From Pterobdella sp. o SKG-2022 (Eukaryota > Annelida > Clitellata > Hirudinida > Piscicolidae): a stretch of 64,000 nt of DNA. How positions within the stretch are numbered: the stretch's first letter is position 1; each line of letters opens with the position of its first letter. The stretch is taken from the NCBI GenBank assembly GCA_964035795.1, contig OZ038325.1:612068-676067 (forward strand). The letters are read 5' to 3'. A program made the translations under genes and the position numbers. The notes under the pieces were generated by a model. The model saw only the letters and a program-made list of their open reading frames with translations, had not been told where the DNA came from and made no database searches. Of the stretch, positions 48,829 to 63,997 are shown piece after piece.

Positions 48829-51800
48829 TCACACAATAGTGCCATTCCAATCGAACTTAACTAGGTTATCCGGAAGTTCTTCGATGTACGAGTCATTCCA
48901 AGTGGTTAAGAGGGTCTTTTCGATGTTTTTGATTTCCATGTTTCCGAAATGCAGCCCTGCGGCGAAGGAGTTGGCCGCAATGCAGACCCTGTTGCGTTTG
49001 GAAGAGTCCATTATGTTGCTGTATACCTGAGGTGGGTTGAGTGTGATGAATTGGGGTGTGAGGCAGTGTGGTGAAATAGAGTGTGGTGGGTTGGGATGTG
49101 GTGCGTGAAGTATGGTGTAAAGTGATGAGACAAGTGTATCGTCAAGCCAACAAATAATAACCAAACCTCCTTCACCCACTCCTCCCTCTTCCCCAACTGA
49201 CCGTGTACAGATTATGATGATAGGCAAAGTAGACGAACCACATGGACCACATGGAGTCTTCGAAATGGTGCTTAATGAAGTCTTCATACCACTCTGAGGG
49301 CTTGAGCCCTTTCACCAGGGGGTAAAAGATGGTGGCTTCTGGTGTTGTGGGAGTGTTGTGTTGGGAGGTTTCGAAAGTGTGTTGTTGTGCATTTATGGAG
49401 GTGTGATTTTGGGGAAGTGTGGAAGTGTATTTTGTTGTTTTTGTTGTAGTGGGTTTTTGGGTGCTTTTATATGTTTGTTTGTTTTTGGTGGTGTATTTCT
49501 GTGTGCTTTTGTATGTCGGTGTGTTTGTAACTTTGTTTATGTTTTTCAGTGTGCTTGTTTGTTTTGTTGTTTGGTTGTTATCCTTTATATCCCTCTTCCT
49601 CCTATTGCTTTTCCGCGTGTCATTATTATGTGTTTTTTCTTTTTGCACATTTAGAGTTTCATTTTTCCTTTCATTTTTCTCCTCCAATACTTTAACCTTC
49701 ATTCCTTCCTGTCTTTTTTCTCCTTCTTCCTCTTTCTTCAATTTTTTTTCTCTTTTTTTTTCTTTTTCTCTTGCAACCTCCTCGCTCCTTTCAATTTTAT
49801 TCCATCATTCCTCTCCTTCTTTTCGTGATACCATTCCTTCAAATAGTTATATCAATCGATTAGCCCCTTATAAATGGATCAGGCAGCGATTAAGAGAAAT
49901 GGGTAGAAACCTGCCTGATCATTATGTCCATAAATATTGCTGTATTACGAGTTTACAAGTACTAGCACAAAAAAAAAGCAAAAATTGGGGTCTTTTATTG
50001 AGGTATACAATATTTTATTTGGGAAATAAAATATTGTATTGGGAATTAATGGAGAATACCATGTTGATGCGCAATTTTGTATTCATGAAATTGCTTAAAA
50101 GGAAACTTATTTAAAAACAAATAATTTTCATAAAAAAGTCATTCGACACAAAATAACCTTTATATTTAATATTCAATAAATAAATAAAAATAATTTAATA
50201 TAATATTTTTACTTGACAAACATTTAAATTATTTATAACTGTTCAATAAATTCATTAAAAAATTTTTTTAATATTCCGCCATCACAAAAATGACGTCATA
50301 AAAAGCTAGAACTAAAAATAAATATTTCCCTTCAAAGTACCTGCGTCATTAACCCGAGTTAGAGCCCCAATACAGGTGAGAGGAATAAGCAAGGAAAAGA
50401 AGTGTCATGTGAAATACATAATATTCTATATATATTAAATATATGAAAAAAAAATACATATGGATACTATTTTGAGGAAAAGTACTGTTATGGCTGCATT
50501 CCCTAATATGTAGGGACATGTGAAGATGGTGGCGAGGAGATGGCGGCGAGGAGGTGGTGGCGAGAAGATGGTGGCAAGGAGATGTATTATATTGTATATA
50601 ATATTACATAAATACATCAAGTAATATTGTTATTTGAGAAGAGTAGGGTATTTTGAGTGTATGCATGGTTGTATATAAATACATGAACAAGGCTATTACT
50701 CAAAGGGGATTTGTGTTTTAAGAATATAGAATATTCTATGTAAATATATCGAGATAGCGATGGAAAGTTTTGTATATTAGTTACATGTAATAAATTATGT
50801 AAATGAATACCGAGGTATCGTTTCAGTGTGTCAATTATTTTGCCTCGCCAAAATAAAATGTGCGTTTTTAGCACTAATTTTTTTTTATTAGTTTCTCTTA
50901 TAAAAATGCAAGCATTTTGTCGAGAAAGACACGTTTTCAGGTACGTATGACATTTGAATGTACAATAAAATGATAAAAAATAACTGAGCAGCGAGTCACA
51001 GCATTGGTTAATATTAAATTTTACTGCTGTACATGTCCCAGTAACTGGGGTTGAGGGCAGTCGGCCTGTTTTTATACTATTATAGGGTAATTTGTAAAAC
51101 AAACAATTTATTTGGAACAATTTCTTATAAACTGACAGCCCGAGCTAATGTTCAAATTGAAATTTTTGCCTTTCCTATACTTAGGCAGTTTGCCTTGCCA
51201 TTGTCAACAAAAAGAAAGATCATGCGCCAAGCAAAATGACAAGCACACTAGATTATCAGTTTGTCGATATTTGCTACCGGAGTCTACTGATATCCAGGTT
51301 ATAACAGGGAGGTAGCCTCAATTTAGAGACGCCGTCTCCGGTGCAGTTTAACGTCATGTGCAAGACCAGGACAGTGAATACAAATGAAATAATACGTACA
51401 AATATTAAAAAAAAAACAATCATAAAAATATAATTTGCTATTAATATTTTATCATTTATATTATTCTTGTTATATTTCCTATAATTATTTATATTATTAT
51501 GCCGTACTTGGAAGACAGACCAATAGCGATTCGATGGGGAAAAGCCCCAAGTGCCGATGGCTGCATACATGAAGGCAGAGTGGTTGTTGGGAGCTGCGGG
51601 GATGGTGGTTGAATGGGATAAAAATTAGTTTATAATGATAAAAATGATGATGGAAATGCTGATTAGGTTATGATGAGAATAATATTAATAACAATAATAA
51701 CGATAAAAATAAAAATAATGCAAACGATGATAATGATTTTTTAAATAATTGACCTACAAAATGTTAATCATAAAAAGACGATAATATTTGAAATTTTTAA

Positions 51801-53396
51801 AATAATATCATCGATCCTCAGAAATAGGAGTTTTTAAATATTTTGATATTTAAATAAAAAAAAGTCGCAAAAAAATCGAATTTTGGAATTTTTTTTTCAA
51901 AATTTATAATTTAAAAATTTAATTATTGTTCTTGGTAATAAAAATTGATTATTGTTTAATTACGTTATTACAGAGTCTTAATCAAAACAAGACAAAAATC
52001 AAAAAAAAAGAATTTAAATCAACAACAATATTAGCATAAGCAACAACAACAATGTCGAATCAACAAAAACAAGACTAACAACACCAACATCAACAATGGC
52101 GACAGCATTGATAATATTTTTTTAACCATAATTTAAAGTAATTATTTAAATCAAAATATAATATATAACTCATAATTCTAAATTTTAAAATGGCGGACGA
52201 AAGTTGCCGCTGGTAAACTAAACAATCAAACGATATAATTTATTACGTTTAAGTTGGAAAATTAATAAAAATATATACTTGGATAACTATAAAAAGATAT
52301 GTACTAATATAATTATATATTTATATGACTATGGCTCGGTCCAAACTCTCTGTCTCCAATCATCTCTTGAATAAGCTACCATTTCTAGTCGTTCTCCATA
52401 TTGTGGTGGAAAATTAAAAATGGATTCCAATTATAATATTTTTTGGCAGAACTTTATAATATTGGTAGCGTTATGGACCAATTGTCTATATAATAAAAAT
52501 GACAGTATAATAATATTAATTTATTGAGATGAAAAGGGGTTTGAGTTGATTGGATGATGAGGATATTAACAAATGCTTCTCACCATCATTTGCATATTAA
52601 GTGATTATTCAAATTGATAATAAAAAATAATAAATTATTATTAGGAAAATTCATTTGAAAATAGCTACAATAGCATAGTTCCATGATGAAATTCAATCTC
52701 TCTGGCTAATTAAATAATTCAAATATTTTTGCTTCATAATCATTAAATACACCAACGTGTAAGGGATTTACGATTGTTGTGGGCCATTAGGTTCTGGCAA
52801 GTGAGAGAGGCGCCCGCGAAATCATCCCTCTTCCCATACTTTTTGTGCACAGCTCTCAAAAACCTATAGGCGTACTTGCTAACCACCAAGTCGTCCTCTA
52901 GGATCAGGGCGATCTCACGGTCGTGGTTGCATCCCTTCGATGCTGGAGTCCACGTATCGATCCACTGACCTAAAATGCCCACATGGGTGTCGTGGATATG
53001 CACCCTTACATCGCCTTTACTCCAGTTGTAGCTCTTTGCTGCGATTAATGTTTTGAGACTGAGAAGTCCGTCTTTGCTCGGGTCGATCCAAATTTCTATA
53101 GCTGCTTTGTCGCCATCCAACTCGAGGTTTTGAAGGCTTTCGAGAAGTTTCTTAAGACTTTTGTGGCGATTATGTGTTAGGATTATTATTCTGAAGTCGA
53201 CGTTGCCAGTGTAATTGGCCACCCTACCGGCTTCTTGTATTTGTAAGGAATCTGTTATATGGGTTGATGGGCGTTTGTAAAAGGAAATACTAACTGGATA
53301 TGTGTATTTGAAGATATGTGTGGTGATGATGAAAAAGATGGCGATGAGAAAAACACCAAATAATAGATAAGCTTTAAAAATTTTAGTATATATCAT
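48829..53396 (-). CDS. Type II membrane glycosyltransferase-like protein (at least five exons, one not located)
   Basis: Exons found in transcript order: 53396-52772, 51593-51508, about 49338-49202, 49026-48829. Residues 9-30 are a hydrophobic signal anchor (LLFGVFLIAIFFIITTHIF), so the enzyme should sit in the Golgi or ER membrane with a lumenal domain. That domain starts VDFRIIILTHNRHKSLKKLL, the opening of GT-A nucleotide-sugar transferases of the GT2 type. It continues with IEIWIDPSKDG, GILGQWIDTWTP and LILEDDLVVSKYAYRFL (an EDD metal-binding candidate). Next come AAIGTWGFSPSNRYW and PLVKGLKPSEWYEDF, then HFEDSMWSMWFVYFA, and the end LVKFDWNGTIV before TGA 48829. Exon 2 ends in phase 0 but the third exon needs phase 1, so a further exon (length 3n+1) must lie in 49339-51507. 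The same arrangement is known in uncharacterised invertebrate proteins. Donor sugar and acceptor are unknown. Confidence 0.77.
49842..50114 (+). CDS. Open frame of unknown origin, antisense to the glycosyltransferase intron
   Basis: From about 49842 to TAA at 50112-50114 the + strand is open for some 90 codons with non-repetitive composition (for example PYKWIRQRLREMGRNLPDHY and VHKYCCITSLQVLAQ). A plausible acceptor (ccttcaaatag, ending 49846) precedes it, so it could be a terminal exon or a retroelement remnant. The frame contains a perfect palindrome (50006-50038), which argues against an ordinary protein. I do not recognise it. Confidence 0.25.
   Translation, partial: NSYINRLAPYKWIRQRLREMGRNLPDHYVHKYCCITSLQVLAQKKSKNWGLLLRYTIFYLGNKILYWELMENTMLMRNFVFMKLLKRKLI
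50006..50038. repeat. Perfect 15-base palindrome with GGG loop
   Basis: TACAATATTTTATTT, GGG, AAATAAAATATTGTA. The stem is exact and AT-only. Confidence 0.9.
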
Positions 53397-53898
53397 TTTT
53401 ATTCCTATATTCTCAAGCAGATTTTTTATTTTTAAAAAACCCTAAACGTTAGATACAATTTTAATGATTTTCGCCATCTCACATGCGCCTATTTATATAG
53501 GGTTTAGAATCTTAAACATACATATGTGTATAATATCGTTTGCGGCGCTTATCATAGAATAAGATTTAATTAAAAATTAAAAATGTGATTTGGTTTTATT
53601 TTATAAAATTTAAAAAACATGAGTTCATTAAATATAAATATATCATCAAATGAACCATAAAAATTTTGAAGTATAAAAATTCATAAAACGTTTGTGCAGA
53701 TTCAAGACGAAAAAAATTAAAAGTAAAAAGAGATAAATATAAATAACTATAAATTCTATTTTCCGCTAGATGAATTAAAAATAGCTGATATTATGGGCGT
53801 AAGTAAAATTTCACATGAATATACATTTTGAGTGTTCAAGATTGGGCGTGCTGGGCAAGATTCATATAAAAAAAATTTATATAAAAAACTGTTAGTAA

Positions 53899-54192
53899 AA
53901 AAAAGCTGGAATTTTCGGTAAGTACTCTCTTACCATAATATGGTAGCATGCTAAAATATTATGGTATTAATGCAATGTTTGAACAAGCATATAAACAATA
54001 TACAAATGATACATTGGTGAAGATGAAAATGAAGATATAGAAAAAAAAATGCACTTAAGAGAAAGAGGAAGAAGAAAGGAAACAGGAAAGAATACTGGTA
54101 GCTTTGCCGCGGGCAATTGCAAGGAAAATCCTCTGACGCAGCCATAAACATATCATGGTTTTACATTACTTGCCGAAAATTCCAGCTTTTTT
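53899..54192 (-). mobile_element. LINE 3'-end copy enclosed by inverted repeats
   Basis: On the - strand, 54148-53968 matches the 3' end of the element at 55125-55308: a GCGTCAGA.GATTT stretch, TTGCAATTGCCCG, CTCTTTCTCTTAAGTGCA, a T run, and ATCTTCATTTTCATCTTCAC through to TTGCATTAAT. It is flanked by a 25-base arm (53900-53924, containing AAGCTGGAATTTTCGGTAAG) and its inverted copy (54167-54192), with about one mismatch. Confidence 0.75.
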
Positions 54193-54281
54193 CAAAATTT
54201 AGTATGCTATGGTAAGACATTTAAAAGTGATGGCTGAGATTAAGAATTGATTGCAAAAATTAAATAATTTTTTGAAACTAT

Positions 54282-54515
54282 TTAAAAAATCATCGATCTT
54301 TCCACTAGATCTTTAACTGATATGAGTTTAAACAAACATAATGATAAAATACCTCTTTTTGCTTCATATTTCTCTTCTACTGGGAATATAGAGAAAGAAT
54401 TGAAGCCAGTCATGGAATGTTTAAAGCTTGAGATTTTGAATGTGAAGAAAAGAGAAGTTATGACAAAAAAGGCGGCGAACAATAAAAATTTTTTACAATT
54501 TGGGTTGTTGGACAT
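54282..54515 (-). CDS. Possible small secreted or membrane-anchored ORF
   Basis: A 77-codon - strand frame beginning MSNNPNCKKFLLFAAFFVIT has a clear hydrophobic N-terminal segment. It lies between the glycosyltransferase start (53396) and a LINE fragment. There are no introns, no homology that I recognise, and the opposite strand is also open (54322-54546), so it may be chance in AT-rich DNA. Confidence 0.2.
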   Translation of the reverse strand: MSNNPNCKKFLLFAAFFVITSLFFTFKISSFKHSMTGFNSFSIFPVEEKYEAKRGILSLCLFKLISVKDLVERSMIF

Positions 54516-54639
54516 GTCAAGCTTTTTAATATTTATTTGTTTATGAACGTCGTCATTAGTATCATCATGGTGAAAAAAAATCCGATTGAAAATATTTTTC
54601 CAGTGAATATTAGGAAAATTTTTGATTCTTTCGCAAATA

Positions 54640-55197
54640 TTTTCACGTGGAAGTTGAAGCTGGTCTAAGGATGCACGCGAAAGGCTACCATGGCCTTTCG
54701 TGTCGACTGAATGAAGGCAGACTCCCCAGACACGCCAAGATCAACTCCATTATTAAAAGATGTCTGGGGAAGATAGGCTTGCCTAGCATCCTCGAACCAT
54801 CAGGGCTCGACAGGAGTGACAGACGTCGTTCTGATGGCATAACGACCTTCCCTTGGAAGCATGAAAAATTCTTGGCCTGGGACGCAACAGTCGTCGATGC
54901 TTTTTGCAAGTCCCACATTATCGCCAGGTCTATCGAGTCAAGATCCAGCGCAAAATTTACGGAAATATTAAAAAGCCGCAAATATCAGGGCTTGGTGGGC
55001 AACTTCCATTTTCAACCCGTTGCTTTTGAGACAACGGGCTGCTGCGGACCTTCAACCAGTAGCTTTGTTAAGGAGTTAGGTAGAAAAGTTATCGAGGCGT
55101 CAGGGGACCCTTTGGAGGCAGTTTGGTTGCGTCAGAAGATTTCTCTTGCAATTGCCCGTGGCAATGCTACCAGCATTCTTCCTCTTTCTCTTAAGTG

Positions 55198-55235
<38 letters not shown>

Positions 55236-55310
55236 TCTTCATTTTCATCTTCACCAATGTATCATTTGTATATTGTTTATATGCTTGTTCAAACGTTGCA
55301 TTAATATAAG
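54640..55310 (+). mobile_element. Non-LTR retrotransposon C-terminal domain and 3' UTR
   Basis: The open frame gives YHGLSCRLNEGRLPRHAKIN, ILEPSGLDRSDRRRSDGITT, FLAWDATVVDAF, HFQPVAFETTGCCGPSTSSF and EASGDPLEAVWLRQKISLAI, then RGNATSIL. This domain follows the reverse transcriptase in a large group of invertebrate retroelements ('AHGLSC..EP.GL.R.DG.RPDG...WD.T'). After the frame come a pure T run (55200-55232) and a short 3' UTR ending TTGCATTAAT. The RT itself is missing, so it is a 5'-truncated copy. Confidence 0.85.
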
Positions 55311-55779
55311 TTAGAAATAATATTAATTTCTAAAAGTAGATTTAAAATAAAACAAATTTTTAAATAATGTTTTTCAAAATTTTTTTTATTTAAGAACTAT
55401 TTTAAAAACATTTTTAAATGAAATTTTTAGTTTGCGGCTAAAACACATGGATGGACTTTTAAATTTATACATGCTCAATTGAATCTGTTGTCGGAAGCGC
55501 GAAGTAATGAAAGATCTTGTTTTAAAACTCTTAATCGAATAAAACTGTTTTTTGAAAACTTTGAAAGATTGACTCCAAATTCAACTTGAAATAACTAAAA
55601 GCACAGTTTGCAAAAATAAATTTTTCCCCAAAATAACCCAAATATTAATTTAAATAAGGTCCAAAAATCAAATTATATGATGTCCTGAAAAAAGTTAATC
55701 TAGTTTTTTATAGGCTTTGAGTTCCTTTTGATGAAAATTTTGATCAAAGTTAATAAAAGTGTTAGACTCAAATGGTTTT

Positions 55780-56238
<459 letters not shown>

Positions 56239-56437
56239 GAAGACCTGGTTTTTTGATGAGAATTTCATACGCAGTAAGCTCTTAACGCAGTCTCAAATCA
56301 TCGTTGACTACAAAGGGGTGAACTAGCCCAAAATCAGGTTTTATTTGATTGAATTTATTTGCTTTTTTCATAATTAAGTTTCTTTATGTTTTAAACTCAC
56401 CAAGACGCCAATCAATGGGAACTATAATTAAAGATGG

Positions 56438-56470
<33 letters not shown>

Positions 56471-57490
56471 TTAGAAAAATAATAAGAAAAGGTTTTAGTT
56501 ATCTGGCGGAAACACTATGCGAATATCTAATAACAACCATAATCCGCAGAGCAGCGGTATTTGAGGAAAGCTTATAGTTCCATGTAATATTTTCCAAGTC
56601 AATGGATATACAAAGCTTCACTAATTATGAATGAAAAGAAGAGCTGCAATTGGAGCAGAAGCATATTAAAACTCTTATGCTTTTTGCTATTATTTTTGCA
56701 TTCATATTAATGTTTTATTAAAACTTTATAAGTTAAAACCATTTAATCGCTAGAGCACCGATTTAAGAAACACAAACATCAATATACCTATTACTCCCAC
56801 ACTCCCCCTCCCACCCTGAAAGAAACCATCGAATCAGGAATGCGCTGTGATGCTAAAGGTACTGATCATTGGGAATTAAAAAGCTAATGCGAACAACCTT
56901 TTGTGGAGAAATCAATGACGACCAACCGGAAGAGAAAGCTGGATGTTGTTGTGTTGGGGGGGATGATGAAGTCTTGATTTATGAAATAGTGGCGGTAGTA
57001 GTAGTATTAGTAGTATTTTTGCTTGTTTGACTTTTTAAGTATTATTCAACTGTTAGTTAGGGCTTTGAACTTCAGTTCATAATGTTCTAGAATTTTCTTA
57101 CTGGTATAATTGTTCTAGAATGTTCTATAATGCTTCCAATATTCTAGAATGTTCTATAATGCTTCCAATGTTCTATAATGTCTTATAATTATTTATAATG
57201 ACCTCACTTGGTCTTATTCAATATAGCTTTATGCTATGGGCTTCTTACTCAATTATGTATTTATAGCAATTAAAATGAATTTCCGAAAAAATCAAAGAAA
57301 TTTGTTATTAAAAATTAAAAAAAATCATTAAACTAATGCTTTTTTATTCTGTTTTATTTTATCATTTATGCTATTTTACTTAATTATTTCATTGTTATTT
57401 GTATTATTTCCAATATTAATTTTATTATTCATAATAAAGTTAATATTTTTATAAATGTTTTTAATATAATTATTTATTTAATTCTTTTTA

Positions 57491-60272
<2,782 letters not shown>

Positions 60273-60690
60273 TTTCTAGTAAAAATTTTTTTCCTAATAT
60301 TTCAGTTTCAAGATCATTGTTTGAATCCCAATCCCTGTTTATTTACGTTATCCGTGTGTATTTCAGTCATTATTGTCCTTAGCAACCATTCTAAATTTTT
60401 TTGTTGAAATTTTTTCTTTTTAATTAGTATACAAAAAATTTTAAAATAACTCAATTTTATTTAGCTGAAAATCTTCTACAATAATTGGAAGTTCGTGCTA
60501 AGTTAACGATCGTTACACCGCAAGATTTGTTTATGTAAACCTTTTTAAATCTGAAGAGTTCAATTTTCAAAAAAAAATTTATTTCTCAAAATTTTAGCAA
60601 ATAATTAATATTAAATAAATAAAAAATTATAAAAATATTTTAGCACTTATATAAAAGTTTCAATGTGTGCGGGAATTTGATGTCCCATGG

Positions 60691-60769
60691 CGAGGATGAA
60701 AAGATGGCTTGGAATTGTCGTCTGCCTTTTTTTCGGAACTTGTCTTCTGCTTTTGCGCCATCAAGGTTA
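60691..60769 (+). CDS. Candidate first exon encoding a signal anchor
   Basis: ATG 60691 (a second in-frame ATG follows at 60700) opens MARMKRWLGIVVCLFFGTCL and continues LLLRHQ before a GTTAGT donor. The basic start plus an 18-residue hydrophobic core is a signal peptide or signal anchor. It would be transcribed away from FAM221A from a 420-base shared upstream region. The - strand frame over the same bases (60660-60845) is polar and less convincing. No sure second exon was found; a 17-base candidate lies at 63419-63435. Confidence 0.4.
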
Positions 60770-63246
60770 GTCTCATTTTTTTAAATGATATTATTATTAA
60801 AAAAAAGGCTAATTTATAATGATAATTAAAAAAAAATAACACCAAATATAAAAATTTTTGAATACTAAATAATTCATTTTAAAATATGTAGCTTTTTGTA
60901 AAATTATCAACTCTATACTTAGAAATTCTCCACTTGTGATACAAATCTTTATAACTTGAAAATAAAACTGTTATGAAACAATAAATTTCAAAGTTTATAA
61001 TGATATTATTAAATCAAGTTTTATGCTGCTCAGATGAGAAAGCTTTTGACTTTGTGCTAGGTTAAGTTATTCCATGTATATAATTAATGTTTTTCAAGAT
61101 ATTTATTTTATACTAAGGTATCAAAAATTTCAATAGAATTTAAAATTTAATTGTTTTTCAAACAATATTACAACATTCAAACTTTTGAGACATAGATAGA
61201 CTTCTAATACTCTTTCAAGGGATTAACTGAATTAACACGAGGTTTGGTAAAATATATTAAAATAAAGTTGCGAGGCTATTTTTTAAGTACTGTCAAACCC
61301 AGTTACTGGGGAATGTAGCTGTATCTTTGAATATGCCTACCAATGTAACTGTTTTTCAATTCCATTGAAATCTCTCCATTAGAAAAATATAAGTGATGTT
61401 GAGGAAGATAGAAATAAAGGCTTTCACATTTGAAGCATTTTTAATATCATCTTGTATTGAATCCTTCAATAAAGGTTTGATGGTGAGAGTTATGGGTTAG
61501 TATTTGCTCGTTCTGTTATTAATATGGAAGGTGGTGGCTGAAGATTTGAAAAAGCAACTTGGGTTTTGTTGAAATTATATTTTATATTCGGGGAAGTATC
61601 CAGCTTAAAACATTATGCAATGCTAATGGTGGATTGTTTACTTTAGCACATTTTATAGACAAAATCACCAAATTATTTTGTTTTAAATATAAACAAACAT
61701 GTTTTTTTAACTTCTGCTCTGGGAATTCAGATTTTTATATTCATTTTTTTAATCTATAAAAAATTATGAGTATTTTGATTATACTTAATGTTTTGAAAAA
61801 AAAAAACACAAAGACATAAAAGGAAGTTAAATGAAATATTTAGGAATTAAAATGAATTTTCTCGTTTTTTTTGGTAGTTTTTGTTCAAAGTTTGTTTTAT
61901 TCACACAATTCCCTTCACAAACTTTCTCAATTTTATTCAATATCTTTATTTTTTGTGTTTTTATTGCCGTCTGTCTAATGATTAAAATGAGGAGGAGGAG
62001 GAGAAGGATGAGGTGGATAATGATGATGATGATTTTGTTATTGTTGTTGTTGTTGAGCGCCAGCTTCCAAAAACTCTTCCGACACTCTTTGGAGCGAGTA
62101 CCGAAAGAATCTTGCAGCTTCGAGTTGTTTGTGACTTTTGGTGAGCAGCGATAAAAATGATGGATGAATTCTCGAAATGCTTTGTGGTTGGAAGCTGACG
62201 TGGTTTAGAACCACTTCGACACTCCTATTGGAGTGCACATCTGGCACCACGAGAAGGTGGGTTCTTCCGCCGGGCTGATGATGATGATGAGGAGGAGGAA
62301 GGGGAGAATGATGAGGAAGATGGTGGTGAGGATGATTAGGATAATGATGAGAAAGAAAAAGATGCTAAAATCATCTTTCTATTAATTTTAAATATCAAAC
62401 AAACTTAAATGCCTCAAAATCAAATCATTCATAAACCACGCCACTCATTAATTTTTCCTACCCTTGAACACACCCACCCATCCTTTGCATCAACACCACT
62501 ATAACCACTACTCTTGTAAATGTCGTCCTATCATTAATTACACCCATCACTATATTTCAAGAGTGAATTATGGTTATTATTGATTGAAACGGTCATGAAA
62601 CTTCTACATTTGTCACCATGTCATAGTCATACCTGGAGATTGCTATTTAATTATTATCACTTTTATTATTTTTTTTAGTTTGTTATTACTCTTATTTATT
62701 ATTATTTTTATTATTATTTTTATTAAGTCTTGTCCCATATGTGTCACGTGCGTGTCTTGTCCGCTCGCTTGTAACTGCTTGTTCTGTTGCGTGTTCCTTC
62801 TCTTATCTCTCTGTGTACTCTCCCTTCTGGTTGAAATTCTCACATCGTATCAGATCTTAATCTTGAGATAGTTTTTTTGTTTTTTAATCTATTTTTTTTT
62901 CTTTTATTTTGGCTGCATGCCTTTTTCGTATTCTCATTCCTGGTGTCGAAAATGAATTTAAATTTTTTGAGAATTTTTTTTTGCACCAGTCCATCTATCT
63001 GTAAATAATCTTCGTCTAAAAATATTAATTTATCTCCGTCTTTGTTTGTGTATGTGTCTTTCTACTGATCTACTATCTCTTTATGCGCGTGTGTTTTTGT
63101 GGGTATTATTCTCTATTATTGTATTTTTGTGGATATTGTTCTATATAACTGTTCATTTTTGTGTATTTAAACATATAAATTTACCAACTACTCCCAATAC
63201 GCTTCTGTATCTATGAGATCTTTGTACTTGTGTCTGTCTTCATGTA

Positions 63247-63330
<84 letters not shown>

Positions 63331-63966
63331 ATTTGTTTCTACGTTTTTATGTGCGTGTATGTGCCAGCTTAACTGTTTTTTTGTTTGGTCCACAATAAAG
63401 TAATATATACCATAGTGGCGTCAAGACGACAGGTGAGTTTAAATGTACCTTTGAGTTTGTCTGTATGTCTGGGTTGAGATAATTTGGCACTAACTACTTT
63501 ATGCTTAACTAAGCTAACCTAATAAAAAAACGATGAACTATTTTGCATCTTTGTCTATACCTCTAATTATTTCTGTGTTTTTTATTTCTTCTATCAAATG
63601 TATTTTTCTGTATAGTTCCTTATACTTGTCTAAGTTTCTTCTTATTTCTGTCTGTATGTGTTCATGTCTTGTGGAGCATATGACGTTGACATGTAGATGC
63701 TGCCACAATTATCGGGGTTATTGATCGTATTTTTATTTTATTTCTTGTTGTTTATTTTTCTTTTTTTTATTATTTTTTTCTTTGATTTCTTTTGAGTTTT
63801 TTAAATTTTTTTTATGATATGTAGCGCTACTTTTGACGTTTTGTCGTTCTTTCCGATATGTGTATGCTTTATTAGAGGCATCTCTAGTTTTTCTCGCACG
63901 ATTTTGAATTATTTTTATGACGTATTTTAGCTCTTTTTTGCTTTTTTATTAATATCACTATTTATC

Positions 63967-63997
<31 letters not shown>

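Noticed and set aside
49172..49741. 189-codon Thr/Lys-rich - strand frame
   Set aside because: Only its right part (49202-49338, TIFYPLVKG onward) is glycosyltransferase exon. The rest is a repetitive intron, with no homology.
61293..61306. CCCAGTTACTGGG palindrome, with a related copy at 51037-51050
   Set aside because: Short, with only weakly similar flanks; chance or an old repeat cannot be separated.
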